Source: Spinellus fusiger
Taxonomy: Eukaryota > Mucoromycota > Mucoromycetes > Mucorales > Phycomycetaceae
NCBI GenBank assembly: GCA_025094145.1
Contig: JALLLS010000034.1
Span: forward strand, 248,001-312,000
Length of the DNA: 64,000 nucleotides
Direction: 5' to 3'
The notes under the pieces are model-generated. The model was not told where the DNA came from and did no database searches. It saw only the letters and a program-made list of their open reading frames with translations. The translations under genes and the position numbers were made by a program. Below are positions 34,401-46,282 of the stretch, piece by piece (position 1 is the stretch's first letter; the number at the start of each line of letters is the position of its first letter).

Positions 34401-34799
34401 ATTTTATTTTATTTTTATTTTTATTTTTACGAATTGCTAATTGTTAACTTCTCGCTTTTTAATAAGATTTTAATGTATTTTTTACTTGAATACATTAGGT
34501 AGAAATTTTAGAAAAAACAATAACAATCACAAGCATATGTTTATTCACAATGAATTAATACTGAATCTGAATCTGAGGAATTACACATCCTTTCTCAGTG
34601 TATTAGTGTAATTTTTGATGTTCAAAAAATCTGAAACAAAAAATGTGTTGTAATATAAAAGTATATTTCTCAGAGACAGATTATAGTCTTTACATATAGC
34701 TATAGAATAGTTCTAAGGCATAATATTCCAATTTAAACTAATGATTTCTTGGAAGTTTAGAGACTCATTCCATAATTCTTTCAACAATGCCATTGATTA
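34401..34799. other. AT-rich spacer
   Basis: No gene recognised. A (TTTTA)n tract at about 34390-34430 borders the Fanzor relic. Confidence 0.5.
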
Positions 34800-34985
34800 T
34801 ATGAACTTTACTTCTAGAAGTGGTGATAAATAGATACAGCAGCCACATACTCTCATGCCAAGTGTCGTACTATAGTTCTGTGTGGTCATCGTATGACCTA
34901 TTCCTTAATGAAAGAAAAGGCTTGTTTTATTAATAAGGTTCTTCGGTGTGTGTAAGATCTGTAATACGTAGATGGTATACGAATA
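34800..34985 (+). repeat. Inverted copy block 1 (P450-1 upstream)
   Basis: 186 bp that reappear in reverse orientation at 41118-41303 with only a few mismatches, while the flanks do not match. Landmarks: ATGAACTTTACTTCTAGAAG at one end and ATACGTAGATGGTATACGAA at the other. The block lies 667 bp before the P450-1 start. Confidence 0.9.
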
Positions 34986-35652
34986 TATTGGGATTTTCAC
35001 TTTAATCTTGTGGATATTTTATTTATTTATTTGTGGATTGATTTTGTAGATTCTTGTAGATTTTTTATTATAAAATAAAATAAAATAAACTATTCACAAT
35101 ATTCAAGTGAAAAACCCAATAGTATACTATTGCCAAAAGAATCAATGAATATAACATTTGGTGAAATGAATACAGCACAATTAATCACTAAAAGTAAAAC
35201 TTCGAGTGTCTAGAGAAGATAAAACAGCTGTATAATAACAGTTAAACCTAAGGACAGGCATTCTTTTCTTTTTTTATTTTAAAAAAAAGAACTTTATATA
35301 AGTTCTAAGAGTAAATACTCATCTATACCACATGATAATTATTAACATACACACACTCTTCACACTAATTTATGGCTGGCTTTCAGTATAAAGATCATGA
35401 TGTACATATACTAAGTATGAGAATCAAGCCAATACTGTTGATAGAGTCTGGAGCTCATGTCTAGCTTATATTGTTTATTAAGTTATACTTCGATAGATAC
35501 CACAAGTGATAAAGAAAAGATAATATTTAATTTATAAATACACCAATCTTTATTTTGAGAAAAAAAAAGAGAATAAATAGTAAAAAAGAGTTTATAAGTA
35601 TAAGTATAAATATGACCAAAGATTTATTCCTTTACTTTTATTCCTTTACTAA
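34986..35652. promoter_or_regulatory. Upstream region of P450-1
   Basis: AT-rich with TTTATTT and AAAATA tracts. No specific element can be assigned, but it should include the P450-1 promoter and 5' UTR. Confidence 0.4.
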
Positions 35653-37705
35653 ATGTCCTCAATTTCTTCCTATCTCCCAAACCATAAAATCATCAACACT
35701 TTCTTGAATGATCCAAAACTAGCATTAATGAGTGCTGTGGCTCTCGGCACGGTTGCCTATTCAGTTTATTCTAATATGAAAAAAGACAATAACCAAGAAT
35801 TTAGTTCAATTCCAATGCCAAAAGGAAACTACCCCATTGTTGGTAAGAACAATACTATGTGTTATTGAGAAACTCACCATACCTTCTCTCAGGCCATATA
35901 CCACACCTTGCTAGCTCCCCTCAACTTAAAATGCAGGAGTGGCATGAAGAATTAGGTAACTAGTGTGTCCTGGTCATGTTGCATTGGTCTAACTTAAAAT
36001 TCTAGGTCCTATTGTTCATATCAAGATGGGCGTAAAAGACTTTATCCTTATATCAGACCCTAAGCTTGCCCATAAAATATTTATAACTAATGGAAATGTT
36101 ACTTCTTCACGTCCTCCTCATGCATTCATTACCGAGTATTATAGCCATGGAGGAAGGTAAGATGCAGCAAATGCATAACGTGCATAATGTTCTAAATGTA
36201 TTATGCCTTTGAACTTTAGAGGCATTCTTTTTGGTGAATATGGCAAACAATGGATCAAGGCAAGAACAGCTGGTAAATATATATATATATATATAGTTCA
36301 TAAACTCTTGACTGTATTAACATGATAGTATAGCTACCACATTTTTAGCACCCAAGGTTGTGGATGAATTCAAAGACATGCTTTTCTTTGAGGCAGAAAA
36401 CTTCGTGAAAGTATTGATGGAACAAACAAAGTCGATGGAAAACTATGATCCATTTGAAAACATTAAATGTTTTTCTCTTAATGTGGTGCTATCGATTTGC
36501 TGTGGAACACGTGTGGATTCACCTGAAGATCCAATTTACAAAGAGATTATAGATGCTGTTGAAGTTCTCTCAGAGAAAGCTGGATTTAAAGAAGACATAA
36601 GCTCATTCATTCCTGCTTTGTATTTTCTGGAGTACATAAGTGGTAAACATAAGAGAAACAATGAATGGATTTATGGTTCACGGGATCCTACTATGAGAAA
36701 GTTACTGAAAAAAGTCATCGAGAGTGATGCTGATTCCATACTAAAAAAGATGTATGCATCAGATGATAAGGCTAAATGGGATGAAAAAGACTTTATCGTG
36801 ATCTTAAGTGAGTTGAATGATCAATATTTCATGTGCCTAAACTTTTATAGATGACATGTTTGCTGCTGGAACAGAAGCTACTGCTGTTACAATCGCACGG
36901 ACTTTTCTTTTCTTATCAAACCACGCAGAATTCCAAAAGAAGATTTGTGATGAGATTGACGCATTTATTCTGAAGTATGGTCGATTACCAGATTTCTCAG
37001 AACGCGAACATTTTCCCTATATGATATCTTTTCAACGAGAGATGCTACGTAGTTTTCCTGTCAACTCTTTGGGTGCCCCACACTTTGCCAATGAGGATTG
37101 TTAGTATATTTTAACTACTAATGTTCTAAAGAAACTAACATATGCTTTTATCATCTATGTAGTCATAGTTGATAACTATCTGATTAAAAAAGGATCAACA
37201 CTGCTTAGCAATATGTATAGTATGCACAAAAATCCTGAATTCTACCCCAAACCAGACAGCATCATCCCAGAGCGTTTCATAGACAATGACAGTACAATGT
37301 ATGCATCAGCAAATGGAAATACAAATGATAGAGATATATTTATGTTTGGATGGGGAAGGTAAAGATAAACAACATAACAGTGCTTATCTTTGAGTTACTA
37401 ATATTAATATGTGGATATATAAAGACGTATTTGCCCTGGAATCTATCTGGTAATATCTTGTTAATATTTAAGATATATTTGTATGTATTCTAATAATATG
37501 CTTTTGTCTGGTCACTCTATAGATTGAGATGGAACTCTTCTATGTTTATGTCAATCTTTGGTCACGCTGTACAGTTGAGCCAATGCTCGATTCCAATGAT
37601 AATCCTGTATATGCTAATTACAATGAGACTGTAAACATTGGCTTGGGAATTTTTCCTGTTCCACATGAATTAAGATTTGTTGAGCGACCAGACAAACTGC
37701 TGTAA
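35653..37705 (+). CDS. Cytochrome P450 monooxygenase, copy 1
   Basis: Nine exons (35653-35842, 35893-35955, 36006-36156, 36220-36272, 36349-36807, 36851-37099, 37163-37358, 37425-37449, 37523-37705) give 522 codons, a standard microsomal P450 length. Residues about 20-40 form the N-terminal membrane anchor, followed by the Pro-rich hinge PMPKGNYP. The I-helix reads AAGTEAT (about 310-316), where the usual AGxET(T/S) has lost its first Thr. The K-helix ExxR is EMLR. The heme loop FGWGRRICPG includes the ligand Cys457. Substrate is unknown. Exon lengths are identical to copy 2, and parts of exons 6-9 and their introns are nearly identical. The splice donor after exon 6 is a weaker GTTAGT. Confidence 0.92.
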
Positions 37706-38464
37706 AGAAACCACATAATAGTAGAAAGATAGTAACAACTTTAATAATTTAGACTATTCTTTTCAACTAAGAAAACATATTCCATTACCATTTTTATATA
37801 TTAATAAATTCATATTCTTACAATATCTACCACATAACAAATGATTCTTTGACTCACTTTGATATTATGTAGGAGCTGATAGAGAATAACTCCATAATGG
37901 CCGAAGCATTTTACATAATCAACTTATCTTGCTTCTTATGGATAGGCTGTTGAGGCATTTAAAGGATGTATCCTTGATTCAGCCATTCAAAAGAACTAGC
38001 CTTGATAAAAATCTTAATGAAAGAAATATCATAGTAATTATAAGAGAGATTATATTTAGTTCTTAGTAGTATAAGATAGAACACATTCTCTTCATTATTA
38101 TAGTAGATTATTTTACTAAATAAAATAAAATAAAAAGAAAGAAAGCTACTGACTATTCAATCTCATTATCAAAGCTTCTCTTAAGAATAAACAAAATATA
38201 AAATAATATCTTAATAGTTTCATATACATTATCATGAAGAATCATGATTAATGATACTCTATGCTTTGGCATAGGGTTTACTGTGATTATATGAGTAGTA
38301 ACAGTAAGTAAATGCTAATGAAATTAAACATAGGCCCAATGTCAAAGTACCCAAGTACCAATAATTAAAAGAACAGCATTAATTAAATAATATGGGGTAG
38401 AATATCAAAAGAAAGAATAAGTAACCTTATTGCCAGTATGAGGTAGAGAGATCACACTGTAGTG
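37706..38464. other. 3' flank of P450-1 and worn mobile DNA
   Basis: AT-rich. At about 38420-38450, TTGCCAGTATGAGGTAGAGA resembles the 3' end of the Tc1 relic at 14945-14975, so the intact-ended Tc1 seems to sit next to an older Tc1 fragment. Confidence 0.45.
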
Positions 38465-39844
38465 TACAGTCCTATGCAATAAGTGACTAGACAAAAGATA
38501 AATGTTTATTTCTTATTCTTCAGAAATAAAATAGAGGTCTTTTTTCTTTTCTTTTATAATTTATTCAAAAGATAACTTCAATAAATAAAATAAATAAAAT
38601 ATCAGCCAACTCTTAGCCAAAGACATGAAGATGGTCTCATCAAAAGAAGGGAGCATGATATGCTTATTAGAGGTCAGATCATAGGACAATGGAAAAGACG
38701 TGCTACTTATCAGGAGATTTCTGATAATCTTGACATCCCAAAGAGTACAGTGGGCAGTGTCGTCTTATTGTATAAAAACAAAAGCATAAATCGACCCAAA
38801 CTGCGTACAGGAAGACCTGAAAAAGTTTCATCTACTTCAAAACTGGCTATCGTTTTGTCTATTTGAAGAAACCCTGTACAAACAATTGCATATCATTTGA
38901 AAAATATGAATGATGCAGGCGTGGATATTTGCCATAGCACATTTCTAAAATACATTAATAAACTCGAGGTTTTTTCATGCTTACCATCAAGAAAACCTGG
39001 TATGACATTTACTCACAAGCAAAGGCGATTGGAATAATTTAAAAACAAGGCTGATTGGCCAGTAGAGAGGTGGAGTAACGTCGTCTGGTCTGATGAGTCC
39101 CGTTTTACAGATGTGGGCAATAATAAAGGGACTAGAGTGGTCAGGAAGAGAGGTGAAAGGTATGAGGAGTGTTGTGCGCAATAGATATACAATTATGGCA
39201 ATGGCTCAGTCATGGTGTGAGGTTGCTTTTGGTGCAGAGGTTTAGGACTTCTTGTACTCTTGGAGGAATCAGTTAATCAAGACAAGTATGTCAATGTACT
39301 TGCCAAATACTTTCTTCTATAGTTCCACAAATTGCAAGAGAACCGCAATGAGACCATTCTCTTTCAAGAAGACGGTGTATCTTGTCACACAGAAACATAT
39401 AGTAGATGGTACAAACAAAAGAGATATATGATTGAAGGTTTTGATTCTTGGCCTGCACAAAGCACAGATCTTAACCCAATTGAGCATATCTAGGCTTATC
39501 TTGAGAATAAGATCGAGCCGTGTCGAATAAGTATAACCAATACAAAACAGCTTGAACAATGCTTGCATAGTGAATGAGAGAAGATCCCAAATGAATTTCT
39601 GGAAAATATAGTGGATAGCATGCCAAAGAGGTGCTCCGCTGTGATGAAGAATAAAGGCTTTGCTACAAAGTACTAAGTAGTACCTTTATTATGAGGATGT
39701 AGACAATCATTTAAAGAACAACTACTTCAGATTTTGTGTTATTCCATGAACCTTTTATTATGAACATCTTAGACTGATAGATATGCCTTTAATGTTCAAA
39801 AAAAAATTCATTTTTTGTTTAGTCACTTATTACATAGGACTGTA
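38465..39844 (+). mobile_element. Tc1/mariner element with both TIRs and TA target site
   Basis: Element body 38467-39842, 1376 bp, flanked by TA on both sides. The TIRs are about 30 bp: the left begins CAGTCCTATGCAATAAGTGA (38467) and the right is its near-exact reverse complement ending at 39842, with about two or three mismatches. It encodes a single, nearly full-length transposase frame on the + strand (see next entry). It is the best preserved mobile element in the window but carries stop codons, so it is not autonomous as read. Confidence 0.92.
38660..39676 (+). pseudogene. Tc1-type DDE transposase with several in-frame stops
   Basis: Read in essentially one frame: HTH segment RGQIIGQWKRRATYQEISDN, TGRPEKVS, VVWSDESRF (first Asp), VMV*GCFW, GLGLLVLLEESVNQDKYVNV, ETILFQEDGVSCHTET (second Asp), STDLNPIEHI*AYLENKIEP (third catalytic region) and a C-terminal NKGFATKY. 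About seven in-frame stops are present. At least two are at positions where Trp is expected (TGA or TAG for TGG). No frameshift was noticed, so decay is recent and mainly by point mutation. Confidence 0.88.
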
Positions 39845-39859
39845 CTTATTTAATAGATT

Positions 39860-41075
39860 TAATTGATTGTATATCTCGTATTAGTATGATTTCTTTTAAA
39901 GTAGTTTATCGGGGCGCTCAACAAATCTTAACTGGTGAGGGATAGGACGAAGAGTTATACTATAACTTAAAGGTGTTGAGTAATCAGCATATACCGGATT
40001 ATCATTGGAATCGAGCATTGGCTCAACTTCACATTAAGGGAAGCACAGATAATATCATCGTATGGATTCACATTCTTCTTTGACTTTGTTTGTGCCATTA
40101 ACATTCCTACGAGGTTTTCTGCCTCAAAGAAAAGCACTTCTTTGAACTCATTCACAACCTTGGGTGCTAAGAAGGTAGTAGCTATACTATCGTGTTAATA
40201 CAGTCAAGAGCTTATGAACAATATCTTTCTATTTATATATATTTACCAGCGGTTCTTGCCTTGGTCCAATTTTTTCCGTTTTGACTGAAAGCAACACCTC
40301 TAAGATCCCAGGGGAGAAAGTTAGTCTTTGTACTTGATGTATTTATTTCTTTCTACCTGCCCCCATAGGTGTAGTGATTTTTAATAAATGAATGATTAGG
40401 ACGTGAGGAGGTAATATTTCCATTAGTTACAAATATTTTATGGGCGAGCTTAGGGTCTGATATAAGAATAAAGTCTTGTACACCCATTTTAATATGAATG
40501 ATGGGCCCTGGAATCTCAATCAAGTTAATAGATGTTAACATGCATTGAACACATTATTTACCCAGCTCTTTATGCCACTCATGCATTTTAAGTTGAGGAG
40601 AGCTCATAAGTTTTACCATATGACCTATGAAATGGCATGATGAATATTTTAATACACTAATAGCTCAATAGATCAATAGCTTAATAGCTCAATAGCTCAA
40701 TAGCTCAATAGCTCAATAGCCCTATAGTATAGTTCTTAATGTTGTAAATGTGAAGACTTTTCCCCCTTGAAATACACATTGGACAAGGGAGGGAAGACCA
40801 TCCCTGAATTTACTGAGAAGCTATTGTCGTATAACTTAGATCTTTGTAGCATAGAAAGAATATGTATATAAGTAGACCAAAATTCATACAATGGGGTAGT
40901 TTCCTTTTGGCATTGGAATTGTATCAAGATATTGACTTTTGTCTTTTTGTAGGATATAATAAACTGAATAGGCAACCGTGCTGAGAGCCACAGCACTTAT
41001 CAGTGAGAGATTTGGATCATTCAAGAATTCACTGATAGCTTGTGAATTAGAGAGAGATAGCAAGAATGAATGCAT
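39860..41075 (-). pseudogene. Cytochrome P450 pseudogene with internal deletion (inverted copy)
   Basis: Reads on the minus strand like P450-2. Exon 1 is 41075-about 40887, exon 2 about 40622-40560, exon 3 about 40514-40364, exon 4 about 40306-40254, and the start of exon 5 is at about 40170. At about 40033 exon 5 jumps straight into the last part of exon 9, so roughly 1.1 kb covering the I-helix, ExxR and heme-binding Cys is gone. In addition about 140 bp of foreign DNA (about 40740-40885) replaces the exon 1 splice donor. Exons 2-5 are near-identical to P450-2, including introns, so the duplication is young. It cannot make a working P450. Confidence 0.92.
40655..40730. repeat. (ATAGCTCA)n tandem repeat in P450 pseudogene intron 1
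   Basis: Six to seven 9-10-bp AATAGCTCA units. The same repeat, in inverse orientation and different copy number, is in intron 1 of P450-2 (about 44380-44445). Confidence 0.88.
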
Positions 41076-41117
41076 TTGATGAAGACAAAGTAAGAAAGAG
41101 AGAAGCCAAAATATTGT

Positions 41118-41303
41118 TATTCGTATACCATCTACGTATTACAGATCTTACACACACCGAAGAACCTTATTAATAAAACAAGCCTTTTCTTTCATTAAGG
41201 AATAGGTCATACGATGACCACACAGAATTGTAGTACGACACTTGGCATGAGAGTATGTGGCTGCTGTATCTATTTATCACCACTTCTAGAAGTAAAGTTC
41301 ATA
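41118..41303 (-). repeat. Inverted copy block 2 (immediately upstream of the P450 pseudogene)
   Basis: Near-identical reverse complement of 34800-34985, ending 43 bp before the pseudogene start codon. The block is therefore in the same position class (upstream, same relative orientation) at two P450 loci, at different distances. Confidence 0.9.
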
Positions 41304-41876
41304 TGATTAGCGAAATCAAAAACTACACTGATATTTATTCTTAGTGGCTTATTGAAGTTTAATGGATTATTTGTAGGTTTTTATCGTGTTATACTAAATC
41401 TCATAATTTTGATTTCACAAAACAGATAGACAGCAGCTTGACTAATGACGATTATTTTATCATATCATTCCTCACTAAGTTTATTCTTTGTATCTCTAAT
41501 ATAATTACATACCTTCATTGGGAAGCTTAGTATCATTGTATACTCAGTAGTAAGATTTACAGAGATCATAGCCATAATGCTTAGTGTAATATAGATCGAG
41601 GATATCTTTGGTACTTTCAAAATAGAAAAAATTCTTTATCTTTCTTATCATATTTGATTTGTCAGAGTTAGAATCTATGCTAAAGTATAATCAACAGTAT
41701 TTCTGGTAAAAGTATAGCCGCTTTTTTTGTAGTGTAAAATACCTATTTCTCTTTTGGGTGATGAATATTCTACTTTTGTTACTAGTGAGAAATTTAATAG
41801 ATAGAAATACACACAACCATCTTATGTAAATATATTAGTATTTAAGTATGGGATGGTAATGTGTTTTGTAGCTCAT

Positions 41877-41916
<40 letters not shown>

Positions 41917-42904
41917 AATAATAAACCAAGAGGTAGTTTTCGTACTGTTAAAATAGTTACCATAAGAGTGAATACCACAAGACGATTTGCTAAAGGGTAT
42001 GACTTCTAACTACATGAACATAGATCTGTCTTTATTAAATTAAGTAATATAACTTTGTGGTAAAGATTTTTGTCCTATTAAGTAAATTTTTCTGTTGATT
42101 TTATTTTTATTTTTATTTCACTGCAGGTGAGATTTAGTAACACTCTCATGTTAGTTCTAATACCATACTAAAAGCTAGACTGCATATTGTGACCCCTTAT
42201 CTATGAACATCTTCTGAAAAACTGACAATGTTTATTAAGATTATTGAATAAAGATTATTTCTATTATTGCAACCTGGCACAAATGCAATAAATAAGACTG
42301 CTATCTGAATTTATAATTCAATATTTTATGCCTGTGAATACTAAGTGCTAGACTATAGAGGTTTAACATAAAGTGAAATGTTCTTATAATCTTTATAGAT
42401 TTAGATATAGTTAAGTGGTGTGATAAAGAATATATCTTGTGAGTTTGTTCAAGAATAGATACACATACAAAGACGATTAGAGTATATTTGTAGAAAAGGT
42501 GTCACTAGTAGTCCATCAATAAGAAGGGATATTTTTGTGAAACAGTTCTCAAAACACAATTGAATTAGCCAGTACAAATGTAGTCTACAATATAATATCT
42601 TGTGAGTCTTGTGTATTAGTCGCGCATTGGGCATTGTAACCATCTTATATAAGCTTTTGAAAATACGACAAAAAATCACCCCAAACACATAATGAGAAAT
42701 ATTGATCAAAGAATAGTAAATCAGATGTTTTATTTATTAAGGATAGCTAATAAAAAAGATATAAAGTACATACGAATGAATGAGTCAAAGATACATACTG
42801 AGAGAGTTTCCTAAAATTGGAAAGTATTTTGTCGCTTTTCTAAAGATGAGACAAATCACCTTGTATGGAAATAAACCTATACACCAGCTGATTTTTGTCA
42901 TATA
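41304..42904. other. AT-rich spacer with (AAT)n microsatellite
   Basis: (AAT)n, about 13 units, at 41880-41922. No gene recognised; an 86-codon minus-strand frame at 42449-42709 has no recognisable motif. Confidence 0.5.
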
Positions 42905-43065
42905 CAGTCCCTCCACTGTTAATTAGTCATTTGCTTTGAACCAGATTATATCAAAAAAGATAGGAGAAAAGCGTTTTTATTATTATTGTTTTTATTATTA
43001 TTATAATAAAACAAACAAAAAAAACTGGGTTCAAAAGGAACAACTAATTAATCATGGAAGGACTG
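42905..43065. mobile_element. MITE with about 40-bp terminal inverted repeats
   Basis: 161 bp, starting CAGTCC after TA and ending GGACTG. The left arm (42905-42945) and the right arm (about 43024-43065) are imperfect reverse complements, meeting around an A/T-rich centre with TTATTATT runs. The CAGTCC ends match those of the Tc1 element at 38467, so it may be mobilised by a related transposase. The right TA is not conserved (CA). Confidence 0.75.
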
Positions 43066-44172
43066 CATGAAAATATGTCATTCATCTGAGCACTACTTTA
43101 ATGACTGACCTAGATCATTCTCTTTATTTAAATAAACAAATTTAGACCTTCCATGACCTAATAGACCAATGTCAAGTGTTCATCTTTCTAATATTTAAGG
43201 TTATTGATACTGAGGAAATATTGTATTAAAAGTATTGTCTATATCTAAAGAGTTCATGAAGTTATAACAATAACAAGAAATTATGAAAAAGGAGATTTAT
43301 GTTCAAAAACATCCAATTATTTATTTTATCTATCACCTTAAATCAATATTCTTTTTAAGAATACAACATGCAACACACCAGAAGGTGACAAAGAGCTGTA
43401 AAAACACTGTACTATAGCGAATATAGAAGGCAACCATGTAGCTATCAGCCTTGTTCGGTGTTATAAACATGATACTGATTTTAATCATTAACATTCTTAC
43501 CATAGATGTGCTCTCTCACTGGTGTTTCCTTCTTTTGATAGGCTATGACCATAAATATTTATTCTTTTTATTTCCTTTCTTTTTATTTTTAGCATATTCC
43601 AACAAGTCCAGACATTAGTTTTTACAGAAAAAAAAAAGATGTAAATACATCAAGAATGCAGTAAATAGTCTTATATTAGTTAGTTAGTTTTTTTTTATAA
43701 TAACGCCTCGTTCTTGGATTCATGGAGTTAATAAAAATATATTTGATGAAAGCAAGAGACAAAATATAAAAGATACTTTATTTGGCTTGAATCTGATCCA
43801 GATAATATTGAATTTTTATAGAAGACTATTGAATATTATATAATAATTACCATCAGCCAATCATTCAGAATAAGTGAGTGATCTAGTAATCCAACCCATG
43901 TCAATTAATTCAACTCCAATCCAAAATAATCATATTATTTTAGGTTCTTTTTATAAATGTTTTCTGTTAGTTATGCATTTGTTTTCAAGGCGTTCTATAA
44001 AATATTAGTTTTAACCTTCATTCCTAATTGGGAAGTCTCCAGGGTGTACTTTGAATCCCTTTAAGATCAAAATATTTTATCTGTGAAGAAAATAAATAGT
44101 ATTAAAAGGTCAAAAAATACCAGGTATTTTCCAAAAGTTTGATTTCTCTTTCTACTTCATTATTCTCACTAA
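43066..44172. other. AT-rich spacer and upstream region of P450-2
   Basis: No gene recognised. It lacks the 186-bp block found upstream of the other two P450 loci. Confidence 0.45.
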
Positions 44173-46282
44173 ATGACTTCATTCTCTTTACTTTTTCCAA
44201 ATTATAAAATCATCAGTGAATTCTTGAATGATCCAAATCTCTCACTGATAAGTGCTATGGCTCTCAGCACAGTTGCCTATTCAGTTTATTATATCCTACA
44301 AAAAGACAAAAGTCAATATCTTGATACAATTCCAATGCCAAAAGGAAACTACCCCATTGTTGGTAAGAATTATACTATAGGGCTATTGAGCTATTGAGCT
44401 ATTGAGCTATTAAGCTATTGATCTATTGAGCTATTAGTGTATTAAAATATTCATCATGCCATTTCATAGGTCATATGGTAAAACTTATGAGCTCTCCTCA
44501 ACTTAAAATGCATGAGTGGCATAAAGAGCTGGGTAAATAATGTGTTCAATGCATGTTAACATCTATTAACTTGATTGAGATTCCAGGGCCCATCATTCAT
44601 ATTAAAATGGGTGTACAAGACTTTATTCTTATATCAGACCCTAAGCTCGCCCATAAAATATTTGTAACTAATGGAAATATTACCTCCTCACGTCCTAATC
44701 ATTCATTTATTAAAAATCACTACACCTATGGGGGCAGGTAGAAAGAAATAAATACATCAAGTACAAAGACTAACTTTCTCCCCTGGGATCTTAGAGGTGT
44801 TGCTTTCAGTCAAAACGGAAAAAATTGGACCAAGGCAAGAACCGCTGGTAAATATATATAAATAGAAAGATATTGTTCATAAGCTCTTGACTGTATTAAC
44901 ACGATAGTATAGCTACTACCTTCTTAGCACCCAAGGTTGTGAATGAGTTCAAAGAAGTGCTTTTCTTTGAGGCAGAAAACCTCGTAGGAATGTTAATGGC
45001 ACAAACAAAGTCAAAGAAGAATGTGAATCCATACGATGATATTATCTGTGCTTCCCTTAATGTGATACTGACAGTCTGTTGTGGAACGCGTTTGGACTCA
45101 CCCAAGGATCCACTATGCAAAGAGTTTATAGACATTATTGATGATCTTATAAAATTCACCAGCCTTGAAAGGGATATTAGCTCATTCATTCCAGCCTTGA
45201 GTTTCATTGACTATATAGGGTCTAAAGACAAAGAAGAAAGTGAATGGATCAATAGTACACGCGACCCCCTCATGAGAAAGTTAATGAAGAAGGCCCTTGA
45301 GAGTGATGCTGACTCTGTACTCAAAAAGATATATGCATCAAATGACAAGACTCAATTCGATGAAAAGGACCTTATTGTGATCATAAGTGAGTTGAATGAT
45401 CCATATTTTATGGGCCTAAACTTTTATAGATGACATGTTTGCTGCTGGAACAGAAACAATTACTGTTACAATTGAATGGGCTTTTCTTTACGCATCGCAT
45501 CACGCAGAATTCCAAAAGAAGATTTGTGATGAGATTGACGCATTTATTCTGAAGTATGGTCGATTACCAGATTTCTCAGAACGCGAACATTTTCCCTATA
45601 TGATATCTTTTCAACGAGAGATGCTACGCTATCTCCCAGTTTCTAATATAGGTATTCCTCATTCTGCCGATAAAGATGGTTGGTATATTATATCTTTTTA
45701 TGATCAAGTGAAACTAATGGATACATTTACTATATATAGTTATAATTGATAACTATCTGATCAAAAAAGGATCAACACTTGTTAGCAATATGTATACTAT
45801 GCACCGAAATCCAGATGTTTATTCTGAACCAGATAAGTTTATGCCTGAGCGCTTTATAAACAACAAAAGTACATTCTTTGCATCAGCAAATGGAAATACA
45901 AATGATAGAGATATATTTAACTTTGGATGGGGAAGGTAAAGATAAACAACATAACAGTGCTTATCTTTGAGTTACTAATATTAATATATGGATATATAAA
46001 GACGTATTTGCCCTGGAATCTATCTGGTAATATCTTGTTAATATTTAAGATATATTTGTATGTATTCTAATAATATGCTTTTGTCTGGTCACTCTATAGG
46101 CTGAGGTGGAACTCTTCTATATTTATGTCAATCTTTGGTCACGCTGTACAGTTGAGCCAATGCTCGATTCCAATGATAATCCGGTATATGCTGATTACTC
46201 AACACCTTTAAGTTATAGTATAACTCTTCGTCCTATCCCTCACCAGTTAAGATTTGTTGAACGCCCCGATAAACTACTTTAA
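44173..46282 (+). CDS. Cytochrome P450 monooxygenase, copy 2
   Basis: Nine exons with exactly the same lengths as copy 1 (44173-44362, 44470-44532, 44587-44737, 44795-44847, 44928-45386, 45430-45678, 45740-45935, 46002-46026, 46100-46282), 522 codons. It shows an N-terminal membrane anchor and PMPKGNYP hinge, I-helix AAGTETI, ExxR as EMLR, and heme loop FGWGRRICPG spanning exons 7-8. It differs from copy 1 in most of exons 1-5 and at the end of exon 9. It is nearly identical to copy 1 in much of exon 6 and from the end of exon 7 into exon 9. Intron 1 contains the (ATAGCTCA)n repeat. It appears intact. Substrate is unknown. Confidence 0.93.
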
